Below, in pieces: positions 53,679 through 61,988 of a DNA stretch of 64,000 nucleotides. This DNA comes from Xanthobacter agilis (lineage in GTDB: Bacteria > Pseudomonadota > Alphaproteobacteria > Rhizobiales > Xanthobacteraceae). Each line of letters starts with the position of its first letter. The stretch's first letter is position 1. The notes under the pieces were generated by a model, which ran no database searches, was not told the origin of the DNA, and saw only the letters and a program-made list of their open reading frames with translations. Made by a program: the position numbers and the translations under genes. The stretch lies in assembly GCF_021730435.1 (NCBI RefSeq), contig NZ_JABWGX010000010.1, positions 90,852 through 154,851 of the forward strand. Reading direction: 5' to 3'.

Positions 53679-53768
53679 TCAGGGGCAGGGGTGCTGCAAG
53701 CCGTCGTAACCGGTATAGGTGCCGGTGCGCGGATTGTAGGAGCGATACCGCTGCATGCAGTAGGCCAC
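53679..53768 (-). repeat. 90-bp inverted repeat, left copy (BA14K 3' end)
   Basis: Matches the reverse complement of 55062-55151 at 87 of 90 positions by my count. It encodes the identical last 29 residues of both BA14K proteins. Confidence 0.9.
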
Positions 53769-54440
53769 GACGTTGCCGGACGGGTAGACGGGCTCCACAT
53801 AGACCGGTTGCGCCGCCGCGGCGGCCGCGCCGAGGGCGAGGCCGCTTGCTACGCCGAGCGCGATCCAGCCGCCGCCGTTGTCATAATAGCCCCAGCCCCA
53901 GCCGGGCCGCCACCAGCCCCAGCCTGGATGCCACGCGCCGGGACCCCATGCGCCGGGCGGCGGACGCCAACCTGGGCGCGGCGGCGGACCCGGCGGCCGC
54001 CAGCCGGGACCGGGTCGCCAGCCGGGACCCGCCCAGCCGGGACCAGGACGGACCGGGCCGGGGCCCCATCCGGGACCGGGTCTTGGGCCGGGTCCCCATC
54101 CGGGACCGGGTCTTGGGCCGGGTCCCCATCCGGGCCGGGGCCTTGGGCCTGGCCCCCATCCCGGCCGGCCGCGGACCGGACCTGGACCCATGTAGCGGCC
54201 GGGGTACCCGGGCCGTCCCACCACCGGTCCGCGCCCAGGGCCGCGCGGGGGTGCGCGATATCCCGGCCGGCCTGGGGCCGGGCCGCCGCGCCATTCGACT
54301 CGTTCCGCCGCCGCCCCGTGATTGCGCTGGTCGGTGAGGCCAAGGCGTAATGCCTGGGCTCCGGCCGGCACCGGGGAAAATGAAAGAACGCCGCTTGCGA
54401 GCAGTGCCGCCGCCAGGGCCACCTTCTTCATCCCGAACAT
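53679..54440 (-). CDS. BA14K-family exported protein with Pro/Gly/Trp repeats
   Basis: A 253-residue secreted or envelope protein. Residues 1-29 are a signal peptide (ending PAGAQA). The middle (about 60-185) is a low-complexity run built from GPGPRPGPGW-type units, rich in Pro, Gly, Trp and Arg. A short hydrophobic segment (ALGVASGLALGAAAAAA) precedes the C-terminal BA14K motif, YCMQRYRSYNPRTGTYTGYD, ending LQHPCP. BA14K was described as a lectin-like immunoreactive protein in Brucella. The 3' 90 bases are nearly identical, in inverted orientation, to the neighbouring BA14K gene. The repeats could be unstable in length. Confidence 0.88.
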   Translation of the reverse strand: MFGMKKVALAAALLASGVLSFSPVPAGAQALRLGLTDQRNHGAAAERVEWRGGPAPGRPGYRAPPRGPGRGPVVGRPGYPGRYMGPGPVRGRPGWGPGPRPRPGWGPGPRPGPGWGPGPRPGPGWGPGPVRPGPGWAGPGWRPGPGWRPPGPPPRPGWRPPPGAWGPGAWHPGWGWWRPGWGWGYYDNGGGWIALGVASGLALGAAAAAAQPVYVEPVYPSGNVVAYCMQRYRSYNPRTGTYTGYDGLQHPCP

Positions 54441-54522
54441 GATCTGTACTCCAATCGAGCCCCGTCACGTTTGCTGTTCATTGTGTCGTTTGTTGAACGA
54501 AGACGGCATCTCGTTGCGTCAA

Positions 54523-54563
54523 GACCACGGCAATTGCGGCGGCATGCCGCAATTGCCGTGGTC
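54523..54563. repeat. Perfect 18-bp stem, 5-base loop hairpin
   Basis: 54523-54540 is the exact reverse complement of 54546-54563, with GGCAT between. It lies in the divergent region of the two BA14K genes. No T-run follows on the plus strand. Confidence 0.9.
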
Positions 54564-54569
54564 GTTCGC

Positions 54570-54591
54570 AAGGCCGCCTTCAAGCGGCCTT
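54570..54591. repeat. Second hairpin in the BA14K divergent region
   Basis: AAGGCCGC (54570-54577) pairs with GCGGCCTT (54584-54591) around CTTCAA. It follows the larger hairpin after six bases and is 56 bases before the second BA14K start. Confidence 0.8.
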
Positions 54592-54647
54592 CACCCAGGG
54601 GCACACATGGAATGTGCCGCATCCCGGCAATGGGAAGGGAGACCAAT

Positions 54648-55151
54648 ATGCACAGGCAGGAACAGGCGGTCATCACGGAAGTTCCCGCCGCTCGGACGCT
54701 GCGGTGGGTGATGTCCTCAATTCTGGCGATCAGCATCGGTGCCGGCGGCATGGCCGCGGGGACCGTGCCGGTGGCGGCGCAGGGGCTGGCCGGCGGGTTG
54801 GCGCCACTGGGCGAGCATGCGGTCGCGCCCACGCAGGTGCAGGCGCCTCCGCCTCCCGGCTGGCGTCCGCCGCCGCGCCGGGGCTGGCATCGGCCGCCGC
54901 CGCCGCCGCCCCACGGTCGCTGGGGCAACCCCTATTGGCGGAACAACGGCTGGTATTATCGCGACAATACGGGGGCCTGGATCGCCGCCGGCATCGTCGG
55001 TGCCGCCATTGGTGCGGCCGCCGTCTCGGCCGCGCAGCAGCAGCGGGCGCAACAGGATGCGGTAGCCTACTGCATGCAGCGCTATCGCTCCTACAATCCG
55101 CGCACCGGCACCTATACCGGTTACGACGGCTTGCAGCATCCCTGCCCCTGA
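54648..55151 (+). CDS. BA14K-family exported protein
   Basis: A 167-residue exported protein, divergent paralogue of the BA14K gene to the left. After a 20-residue cytoplasmic start, a signal/anchor segment runs about 20-45 (SILAISIGAGGMAAGTVPVAAQG). A short proline/arginine-rich region (PPPPGWRPPPRRGWHRPPPPPP) and NPYWRNNGWYYRDNTGAW follow, then a hydrophobic GIVGAAIGAAAVSAA segment and the BA14K C-terminus YCMQRYRSYNPRTGTYTGYD. ATG 54648 follows a GGGAAGGGAGA site. The last 29 residues equal those of the neighbour, at nucleotide level too, suggesting recent duplication or gene conversion. Confidence 0.88.
   Translation: MHRQEQAVITEVPAARTLRWVMSSILAISIGAGGMAAGTVPVAAQGLAGGLAPLGEHAVAPTQVQAPPPPGWRPPPRRGWHRPPPPPPHGRWGNPYWRNNGWYYRDNTGAWIAAGIVGAAIGAAAVSAAQQQRAQQDAVAYCMQRYRSYNPRTGTYTGYDGLQHPCP
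55062..55151 (+). repeat. 90-bp inverted repeat, right copy (BA14K 3' end)
   Basis: Inverted partner of 53679-53768; three mismatches in 90 bases, all silent. The pair bounds a 1.3 kb segment that could invert by recombination. Confidence 0.9.
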
Positions 55152-55196
55152 CCATGGACGGGAGGGCGGCACCGCGCCGCCCTCCCGCGCCCGCTG

Positions 55197-56810
55197 CTAT
55201 TCGGCGGCGAGGCCGATCCGGGGTTGGGCGTCGCGCACGGCGGCGTCCACATGGGCCTCGAACTTTCCGAAATTCTCCCGGAACATGGCCACCAGACGGC
55301 GCGCGGTGGCGTCGAAATCCGCTTTGTCGGCCCAGGTCTTGGAGGGGTAGAGGATGTGCGGCTCGATGCCTGGCACGCTGGTGGGCACCTTGAAGCCGAA
55401 ATAGGGGTCGGTGCGAACATCCGCGTCCTTGAGCGAGCCATCCAGCACGCCGGCGAGCAGGGTGCGTGTGACCTTGATGGGCATGCGCCGGCCGACGCCA
55501 TACTTGCCGCCGGTCCAGCCGGTGTTCACCAGCCAGCAGTCCACGCCGTGGGTGGCGATGAGGTCGCGCAGCAGATTGCCGTAGACCGACGGGTGGCGCG
55601 GCATGAAGGGGGCGCCGAAGCAGGTGGAGAAGGTGGCCTCCGGGTCCTTCACGCCCTTTTCGGTGCCGGCCACCTTGGCGGTGTAGCCCGACAGGAAGTG
55701 ATACATGGCCTCGGCCGGGGTGAGACGGGCGATGGGCGGCAGCACGCCGAACGCATCGCAGGTGAGCATGATGATATTCTTCGGGGTGCCGGCGCGGCCG
55801 GTGGCGCTGGCATTGGGGATGAAATCCAGCGGATAGGCGGCGCGGGTGTTCTCGGTGCGGCTGGCATCGTCGAAATCCGGCACGCGGGTGAGGGGATCGA
55901 GTGCCACATTCTCCAGCACCGTGCCGAACCGGTTGGAGGCGGCGAAGATCTCCGGCTCGGCCTCCGCCGACAGGCGGATGGTCTTGGCATAGCAGCCGCC
56001 CTCGAAATTGAAGACCCCGTCCCGGCTCCAGCCGTGCTCGTCATCACCGACCAGGGTGCGGCGGGCATCGGCCGACAGGGTGGTCTTGCCGGTGCCGGAC
56101 AGGCCGAAGAACAGGCAGACGTCCCCCTCGGTGCCCACATTGGCCGAGCAATGCATGGGCATGATGCCCTTGTCCGGCAACAGGTAGTTGAGGACGGTGA
56201 AAACCGACTTCTTCATCTCCCCGGCGTAGGACGAATTGCCGATCAGCACGATGCCGCGGCTGAAGTCGACCGCGATCACCGTCTCCGAGCGGACCCCGTG
56301 GCGCACGGGATCGGCCTTGAAGGAGGGCAGGTCGATGATGGTCAGCTCCGGCACGAAGCTGTCGAGCTCGGCCTGCTCGGGGCGGCGCAGCATGGTGCGG
56401 ATGAACAAGGAGTGCCAGGCGAATTCCGTATAGACCCGGACCTTGATGCGGCAGGCGGGATCGGCGCCGCCATAGAGGTCCTGGGCGTAGAGATCCTTGC
56501 CCTCGGCCGCGGCGAGGAAATCCTGGTAGAGCGCCTCGAACTGCGCCTTGGAGATGGCGCCGGTGTTGTCCCACCAGATGCTGTCTTCGGTGGCGCCGTC
56601 GCGGACCACGAACTTGTCATTGGGACTGCGGCCGGTGTGGGCGCCGGTTTCCGCCATTAGGGCGCCGCCGGAGGAGAGCTGGCCTTCCAGCCGCTCCAAA
56701 GCGTGTTCGTAGAGCTGCGGCTCGCGCAGGTTCCAGTGAACGGCGGTCAGATGCTTCAAGCCGAAGCTGTCGGCGCCGCAGGCGCTGTTGCGATGACCGG
56801 TCTCAAGCAC
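55197..56810 (-). CDS. pckA: Phosphoenolpyruvate carboxykinase (ATP)
   Basis: A 537-residue gluconeogenic enzyme converting oxaloacetate and ATP to PEP, CO2 and ADP. Visible motifs: the substrate-binding [13 protein letters not shown] near 59, [22 protein letters not shown] near 188 (metal/oxaloacetate site), the kinase P-loop [14 protein letters not shown] near 235, and [17 protein letters not shown] near 427. The start is GTG 56810, with GGGAGGA about seven bases upstream. It neighbours the chvI-chvG-PTS cluster, and ChvI-type regulators are reported to influence pckA in related bacteria, so shared control by carbon/acid signals is plausible. Confidence 0.96.
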   Translation of the reverse strand: MLETGHRNSACGADSFGLKHLTAVHWNLREPQLYEHALERLEGQLSSGGALMAETGAHTGRSPNDKFVVRDGATEDSIWWDNTGAISKAQFEALYQDFLAAAEGKDLYAQDLYGGADPACRIKVRVYTEFAWHSLFIRTMLRRPEQAELDSFVPELTIIDLPSFKADPVRHGVRSETVIAVDFSRGIVLIGNSSYAGEMKKSVFTVLNYLLPDKGIMPMHCSANVGTEGDVCLFFGLSGTGKTTLSADARRTLVGDDEHGWSRDGVFNFEGGCYAKTIRLSAEAEPEIFAASNRFGTVLENVALDPLTRVPDFDDASRTENTRAAYPLDFIPNASATGRAGTPKNIIMLTCDAFGVLPPIARLTPAEAMYHFLSGYTAKVAGTEKGVKDPEATFSTCFGAPFMPRHPSVYGNLLRDLIATHGVDCWLVNTGWTGGKYGVGRRMPIKVTRTLLAGVLDGSLKDADVRTDPYFGFKVPTSVPGIEPHILYPSKTWADKADFDATARRLVAMFRENFGKFEAHVDAAVRDAQPRIGLAAE

Positions 56811-56945
56811 GGCAGTTCCTCCCTCAAGTGTTATCGCCGGCGTTCAACCGGCCCTGGGCGCGTGGCAAGTCCATGCTTTGCACAGCTTGCCCGCGCGCCT
56901 CAAGGAGAGAAGAGGCTTTCGGAGAAGAAAAGGCGCGCCTATAGT

Positions 56946-57710
56946 TCAGGCGGTGGCGGCTTTGCGGGCCTCTTCCACCAGCGCGACAAGGTTTTTTCGG
57001 ATCTCGCCCACGTTAATGTTGCGCTGCGGGAAGATGAGATGCCGCACCTGCTCACTGGAGGCGATCTCGAAGCCTTCCGGGTCGATGCCCACCATGCGCC
57101 ATGCCGCCGCAGGGGCCTTGGCGAGCACGGTCGCGTAAAGGGCGACGGCCTCCGCGTGGTCGGCATTCATGTGGGAGACGATGCCGTCGTGGGCGGCGCG
57201 GATGTCGTCGGCGCCGGTCCAGTCGGTGAGGAGCGTGTCGCCGGGCACATCCACGATGCGGCCGAAACCCTCCACCAGGTGGGCGTGATCCACCTCGATG
57301 CGGTAGAAGCCAAAGTCGGAGAAGTCCGCATAGCCGGTGGCGGCCTCGTGGCGGCCCAGGTAGCGGGCGCGCACCAGCGGGTCGCCGGCCTCCGCGATGC
57401 GGCCAACGAGGCTCGCCCGCGCCGCGTTCAGGGGATCGGCGGCACCGGCGTCGGAGATCATCAGCGACACGCGGGTGTCGCGGGCGATGTTCTGGGTGTG
57501 ACGCGCCAGCCGGGAGATGAGCAGGGTCGGACGGCCTTCCGGATCGGTGGCCACCGCCACCAGCGAGGCATAGGGGCCGCCGTCCGCATCGAGGGTGGCC
57601 AGGGTGCCGAAGCGGGCCTCGCGGATGAGCCGGCGCACCGTGGCGGCGGCCGTCATCGCCACCGGTTTGGCCTTGGGGGCGTCGTTGGCGTCGGATGCGG
57701 TCTCGGTCAC
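56946..57710 (-). CDS. HugZ/pyridoxamine 5'-phosphate oxidase-fold protein with DUF2470 domain
   Basis: A 254-residue cytoplasmic protein. The N-terminal split-barrel flavin/heme-binding domain (about 20-150) has RRLIREARFGTLATLDADGGPYASLVAVATDPEGRPTLLISRLARHTQNI. The C-terminal DUF2470 domain (about 165-245) has GIVSHMNADHAEAVALYA, with the histidine pattern seen in HugZ-type heme-degrading proteins. A heme-utilisation role is possible but unproven here, because no heme-uptake genes are nearby. The start is GTG 57710. It is divergent from chvI across 311 bases. Confidence 0.85.
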   Translation of the reverse strand: MTETASDANDAPKAKPVAMTAAATVRRLIREARFGTLATLDADGGPYASLVAVATDPEGRPTLLISRLARHTQNIARDTRVSLMISDAGAADPLNAARASLVGRIAEAGDPLVRARYLGRHEAATGYADFSDFGFYRIEVDHAHLVEGFGRIVDVPGDTLLTDWTGADDIRAAHDGIVSHMNADHAEAVALYATVLAKAPAAAWRMVGIDPEGFEIASSEQVRHLIFPQRNINVGEIRKNLVALVEEARKAATA

Positions 57711-58021
57711 GGTCGCGTCTCCCTCGTATCGCGGCGGAGGATGGCCGCGACCTTCCGGCTCCGCAAGGGGCGCCGGCGGCGCGGGGGCGACTTTGGAACG
57801 GTTGGAGGCTCGGCCGCGACGCCGGTTTCCGCAGGGGCGCGGGCGGGGCGGTCCCCGTCATCCACCGGTCAAGGGCGCGGAAGGTTTTGCGTCTTGTGAG
57901 AATCTCGCTATTTTGCCGCTGTTGGCGCTTGAGTGTCACATTTCAGCCACGCGCGGCGGGTTCACAGGCGCGTGACGGTCGCTAAAGAGAGCCGGTGTTC
58001 CCGACGGCTGAAAGAGGTGTC
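57711..58021. other. 311-base divergent region between the HugZ-like gene and chvI
   Basis: It should contain both promoters. The most AT-rich part is 57890-57950. I could not assign convincing -35/-10 pairs, and I see no gene. Confidence 0.4.
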
Positions 58022-58720
58022 ATGCCCACCATCGCCCTGGTCGACGACGATCGCAACATCCTCACCTCGGTGTCCATCGCCCTGGAGGCGGAAGGCTATC
58101 GTATCGACACCTACACCGATGGCGCCTCGGCGCTCGACGGCTTCAAGACCAATCCGCCGGACCTCGCCATCCTCGACATCAAGATGCCGCGCATGGACGG
58201 CATGGAGCTGCTGCGCCGGCTGCGCCAGAAGACCGACATGCCGGTGATCTTCCTCACCTCCAAGGATGAGGAGATCGATGAATTGTTCGGGCTCAAGATG
58301 GGCGCCGACGATTTCATCAAGAAGCCGTTCTCCCAGCGCCTGCTGGTGGAGCGGGTGAAGGCGGTGCTGCGCCGCGCCGGCGCCAAGGATGGCGCCGCCC
58401 CGCGCGAGGTGGACAGCGCCAAGGTGCTCGAGCGCGGCAACCTGCGCATGGACCCGGAGCGCCACACCTGCACCTGGAAGGGCGAGCCGGTGACGCTGAC
58501 CGTCACCGAATTCCTCATCCTCCAGGCCCTCGCCCAGCGGCCGGGCGTGGTGAAGAGCCGCAACGCCCTCATGGACGCGGCCTATGACGATCAGGTCTAT
58601 GTGGACGACCGCACCATCGACAGCCACATCAAGCGCCTGCGCAAGAAGTTCAAATCCGTGGACGAGAGTTTCGAGATGATCGAAACCCTGTACGGCGTCG
58701 GCTACCGCTTCAAGGAATGA
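58022..58720 (+). CDS. chvI: Response regulator ChvI
   Basis: A 232-residue OmpR-type regulator. The receiver domain has VDDD near residue 7, phospho-acceptor D52 in [13 protein letters not shown] and K in [12 protein letters not shown]. The winged-helix output domain (about 135-232) includes [34 protein letters not shown] and [18 protein letters not shown]. This matches ChvI/ExoR-pathway regulators controlling acid response, envelope and exopolysaccharide genes. ATG 58022 has AGAGGTG upstream. It is followed after 43 bases by its kinase gene. Confidence 0.93.
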   Translation: MPTIALVDDDRNILTSVSIALEAEGYRIDTYTDGASALDGFKTNPPDLAILDIKMPRMDGMELLRRLRQKTDMPVIFLTSKDEEIDELFGLKMGADDFIKKPFSQRLLVERVKAVLRRAGAKDGAAPREVDSAKVLERGNLRMDPERHTCTWKGEPVTLTVTEFLILQALAQRPGVVKSRNALMDAAYDDQVYVDDRTIDSHIKRLRKKFKSVDESFEMIETLYGVGYRFKE

Positions 58721-58763
58721 ACCGGCCCGCGGCGCATCGGCGCCGGGGTCATGGGATCGGGAT

Positions 58764-60527
58764 ATGACGACGCAAGCGGATCGGCGCGAGGAGCCGGGCA
58801 GCCCGCCGGCGCGGGGCCTGCTGGGTCTGGCCCGGCGGGTGCGGCGGGTGGTGGCGCTCAAGAGTTTCTCCTCGCTCACGCAGCGCATTGTGCTGCTCAA
58901 CCTCGCCGGTCTGTGCGCGCTGGTGTCGGGCATCCTGTATCTGTCCGAGTTCCGCTCGGGCCTCATCGACGCGCGCATCCAGAGCCTGCTGGTGCAGGGC
59001 GAGATCATCGCCGCCGCCATCGCCTCGTCGGCCCAGGTGGAGACCAATTCCATCACCGTGGATCCCGAGCGGCTCTTGGAATTGCAGGCGGGGGAGAGCT
59101 ACGGCCCCGGCGAGGAGGGCTTCGCGCCGCTGGAATTCCCCATCAATCCGGAGCGGGTGGCGCCGGTGCTGCGGCGCCTGGTGGGACCGACCCGTACCCG
59201 CGCCCGGATCTATGACCGCGACGGGCAGCTCCTGCTCGATTCCCGCTCCCTTTATTCGCGCGGCGAGATCCTGCGCTACGATTTGCCTTCGCCCACCGAG
59301 CCGCGGCCCGGTCCCATGGAGCGGCTGTGGCGGGCGGTCCAGCTCTGGTTCGGCCGCGGCGACCTGCCCCTCTACAAGGAATACGGGCCGCAGGCCGGCA
59401 AGAATTATCCCGAGGTCGCCACCGCCGCCGTGGGCGGCAAGGCGAGCGAAGTGCGCGTGGACGAGCGCGGCCGGGTGGTGGTGTCGGTGGCGGTGCCGAT
59501 CCAGCGGTTCCGGGCCATCCTGGGCGTGCTGCTGCTGTCCACCCAGGGCGGGGAGATCGACGAGGCGGTGCGCGCCGAGCGTTTCGTCATCGTGCGCGTG
59601 TTCCTGGTGGCGGCGGTGGTCATGGTGCTGCTGTCGGTGCTGCTCGCGGGCACCATCGCCGACCCGGTGCGCAAGCTCGCCGCCGCGGCGGAGCGGGTGC
59701 GCCGGCGCATCAAGAACCGGGTGGAAATTCCGGACTTCACCTCCCGCTCGGACGAGATCGGCCATCTCTCCGGCGCCCTGCGGGACATGACGCGGGCCCT
59801 CTACAATCGCATCGAGGCGATCGAGAGCTTCGCCGCCGACGTGGCGCACGAATTGAAGAACCCGCTCACTTCCCTGCGCAGCGCGGTCGAGACCCTGCCT
59901 TTGGCCAGGAACGACACCTCCCGTGCCCGGCTGATGGAGGTGATCCAGCATGACGTGAAGCGGCTCGACCGCTTGATCTCCGACATTTCCGACGCCAGCC
60001 GGCTCGACGCCGAGCTCCAGCGCCAGGAAGCGGCGGCGGTGGACCTGAAGCAGCTTCTGGAAATGGTGGTGGGCATGGCCCAGGATGTGCGCAAGGATGA
60101 CGGGGTGCGGGTCGCCCTCGCCTTCGAGCGCGCGGCGGGGGCCTCGTCCTCGTTCGTGGTGCCGGGGCATGCCTCGCGGCTCGGGCAGGTGGTGGACAAT
60201 CTGGTGTCGAACGCCCGTTCCTTCTCGCCCCAGGGCGGAGAAGTGCGCGTCACCTGCCGTCACCTGAAGGATACGGTGGAGATCCTCGTGGACGACGATG
60301 GGCCGGGCATCCAGCCGGACGCCCTCGCGCGCATTTTCGAGCGCTTCTACACCGACCGGCCGCACCAGGGCTTCGGCCAGAATTCGGGCCTTGGCCTCTC
60401 CATCTCCAAGCAGATCGTGGAGGCCCACGGCGGCTGCATCTGGGCGGAAAACCGCGTGGCGAAGGGCGGCGATGGCGACGAGACCGTGGTCGGCGCCCGC
60501 TTCGTCGTGCGCCTGCCGGCGGGCTGA
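58764..60527 (+). CDS. chvG: Sensor histidine kinase ChvG
   Basis: A 587-residue membrane kinase. TM1 is about 40-60 (IVLLNLAGLCALVSGILYL), followed by a large periplasmic sensor domain with a stimulus-sensing region, TM2 about 275-300, and a HAMP linker (TIADPVRKLAAAAERVRRRIKNRVEIPDF). The HisKA box is ESFAADVAHELKNPLTSLRSAVETL with His near 362, and the ATPase domain has NLVSNARSF, VDDDGPGI and NSGLGLSISKQIVEAHGG. In rhizobia the periplasmic inhibitor ExoR restrains ChvG; no exoR is present in the window. It is paired with ChvI and upstream of hprK. Confidence 0.93.
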   Translation: MTTQADRREEPGSPPARGLLGLARRVRRVVALKSFSSLTQRIVLLNLAGLCALVSGILYLSEFRSGLIDARIQSLLVQGEIIAAAIASSAQVETNSITVDPERLLELQAGESYGPGEEGFAPLEFPINPERVAPVLRRLVGPTRTRARIYDRDGQLLLDSRSLYSRGEILRYDLPSPTEPRPGPMERLWRAVQLWFGRGDLPLYKEYGPQAGKNYPEVATAAVGGKASEVRVDERGRVVVSVAVPIQRFRAILGVLLLSTQGGEIDEAVRAERFVIVRVFLVAAVVMVLLSVLLAGTIADPVRKLAAAAERVRRRIKNRVEIPDFTSRSDEIGHLSGALRDMTRALYNRIEAIESFAADVAHELKNPLTSLRSAVETLPLARNDTSRARLMEVIQHDVKRLDRLISDISDASRLDAELQRQEAAAVDLKQLLEMVVGMAQDVRKDDGVRVALAFERAAGASSSFVVPGHASRLGQVVDNLVSNARSFSPQGGEVRVTCRHLKDTVEILVDDDGPGIQPDALARIFERFYTDRPHQGFGQNSGLGLSISKQIVEAHGGCIWAENRVAKGGDGDETVVGARFVVRLPAG

Positions 60528-60532
60528 GGGGC

Positions 60533-60982
60533 GTGGCGGCGGCGCCCTCTATCCACGCGAGCTGCGTCGCCATCGGCGGGCGCGGGGTGCTCATCCGCGG
60601 CGCCTCGGGGGCTGGAAAATCCACCTTGGCGCTCACCCTCATTCTTGACGCGCCGCGCGTGCTCGCCCCGGCGGAGCTGGTGGCGGATGACCGGGTGCTG
60701 CTGGCGATGGAGGACGGGGCGCTGGTCGCGCGGCCGGTTCCCGTGCTTTCGGGGCTGATCGAGGTGCGCGGCCTGGGGCTGCGGCGCCTGCCCCATCGCG
60801 ACAGGGTGTCGCTGTCCCTGGTGGTGGACCTCACGGCTGACGATACGGCGCGCCTGCCGCTGGAAGAGGCGCAAACCGTTCGCATCTTTGGCTGCCCGCT
60901 GCCGCGGATCGCGCCGGAGCGCCTTGAAACCGCAGCATTGCTGGTGGCTGCGGCGCTGGCAAGTGAACCTCACGCAAACTAA
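60533..60982 (+). CDS. hprK: HPr kinase/phosphorylase, short alphaproteobacterial form
   Basis: A 149-residue protein corresponding only to the catalytic C-terminal domain of HprK. The P-loop is RGASGAGKSTLAL (about 22-34), followed by LVADDRVLLA and a SGLIEVRGLGLRRLPH segment corresponding to the HprK signature. It phosphorylates a serine on HPr and removes it, tuning a regulatory PTS that has no sugar permease here. The gene begins five bases after chvG, implying co-transcription. EIIA and HPr genes follow. Confidence 0.93.
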   Translation: MAAAPSIHASCVAIGGRGVLIRGASGAGKSTLALTLILDAPRVLAPAELVADDRVLLAMEDGALVARPVPVLSGLIEVRGLGLRRLPHRDRVSLSLVVDLTADDTARLPLEEAQTVRIFGCPLPRIAPERLETAALLVAAALASEPHAN

Positions 60983-61006
60983 ATCTGCTTTTGTGCGTTG
61001 CACCCC

Positions 61007-61035
61007 TTGCGTAATTTTTGAGCCGCTCTGAATAT
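61007..61035 (+). promoter_or_regulatory. Putative promoter of the EIIA-HPr genes
   Basis: TTGCGT (61007-61012), a 17-base spacer and GAATAT (61030-61035), in a locally AT-rich stretch between hprK and the EIIA gene. Confidence 0.5.
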
Positions 61036-61087
61036 GGTGTCCCCGCAGTGCGGGAGGCCTTCATCGGGGGGTGAGGGCGGAGGAAGC

Positions 61088-61489
61088 ATGATCGGTCTTG
61101 TCCTCGTCACTCATGGTCGCCTCGCCGATGAGTTCTGCTCAGCGCTAGAACACGTCATGGGGCCACAGACCCAGATCGCCACCGTCACCATCGGGCCGGA
61201 GGACGATATGGAACGCCGCCGCCGCGACATCATCGACGCGGTGGACCGCGTGCGATCCGGAGATGGCGTGGTCATCCTGACCGACATGTTCGGCGGCACG
61301 CCCTCCAACCTCGCCATCTCGGTCATGAACACCCCGGATGTGGAAGTGGTGGCGGGCATCAACCTGCCCATGCTCGTGAAGCTCGCCAAGGTGCGCGGCG
61401 AGCTGCCGCTGGCCGAGGCGGTGGACGTAGCCCAGGAAGCAGGCAGGAAATACATCAATGTCGCAAGCCGCGTCCTCGCCGGCAAATAA
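61088..61489 (+). CDS. PTS EIIA component, mannose family (ManX/EIIA-Man-like)
   Basis: A 133-residue EIIA domain. The phospho-histidine is His9 in MIGLVLVTHGRLADEF. Other features are VVILTDMFGGTPSNLAISV and GINLPMLVKLA, as in EIIA-Man. No EIIB or EIIC genes are present, so it is probably a phosphorylation-dependent regulator rather than a sugar transporter. ATG 61088 has GGAGGAAG just upstream. Its 3' end overlaps the HPr gene by 32 bases. Confidence 0.92.
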   Translation: MIGLVLVTHGRLADEFCSALEHVMGPQTQIATVTIGPEDDMERRRRDIIDAVDRVRSGDGVVILTDMFGGTPSNLAISVMNTPDVEVVAGINLPMLVKLAKVRGELPLAEAVDVAQEAGRKYINVASRVLAGK

Positions 61490-61823
61490 CGCCTGCGACC
61501 CCGTTCTGGCGGAACAGGTCGTCCTCGCCTGCGGGCATCCGGTCGCCGCCGATGCCCAGGTGCGGGTGCTGCCCATTATCAACAAGCGTGGCCTGCATGC
61601 CCGCGCCTCCGCCAAGTTCGTGCAACTGGTGGAGCGGTTCGATGCGCGGGTGAGCGTCTGTCGCGGCGGCGAGGAAGTGTGCGGCAATTCGATCATGGGC
61701 CTCATGATGCTGGCGGCTTCGCCCGGCACCTGCGTGACCGTCACGGCCACCGGCCGCGACGCCACCGAGGCCCTCGCCGCCCTCGAGTCCCTGGTGGCCG
61801 ATCGCTTTGGCGAGGAAGAATAG
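61458..61823 (+). CDS. ptsH: HPr family phosphocarrier protein
   Basis: A 121-residue HPr with an N-terminal extension of about 30 residues. The EI-phosphorylated His47 lies in NKRGLHARASAKF and the HprK target Ser78 in CGNSIMGLMMLAASPG. It receives phosphate from PtsP or PtsI (not in the window) and passes it to EIIA, linking nitrogen or carbon status to regulation, in line with the neighbouring hprK and chvGI. ATG 61458 lies inside the EIIA gene; the 32-base overlap suggests coupled translation, although a shorter form from a downstream start cannot be excluded. Confidence 0.9.
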   Translation: MSQAASSPANNACDPVLAEQVVLACGHPVAADAQVRVLPIINKRGLHARASAKFVQLVERFDARVSVCRGGEEVCGNSIMGLMMLAASPGTCVTVTATGRDATEALAALESLVADRFGEEE

Positions 61824-61914
61824 GCACGGGCACCGCCCAAATGGCGCGCGCTCCCGCGCGCGACGTTCCGCCCAACCTCCCGTAAAAGACCGGCGCTGGC
61901 GCTGCGCAAGGTCT

Positions 61915-61931
61915 ATGCTAGTTTCTAGCAT
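61915..61931. promoter_or_regulatory. ATGCTAG inverted repeat before the histidine kinase
   Basis: ATGCTAG (61915-61921), TTT, CTAGCAT (61925-61931): a perfect 7-bp dyad, 58 bases before the kinase ATG. Possible operator; the binding protein is unknown. Confidence 0.45.
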
Positions 61932-61988
61932 TCACATTTCCGCGCGCTGTGCGCGGAAGCGGGGGGCGGGCCTTTCGCCCAAGGTGCC

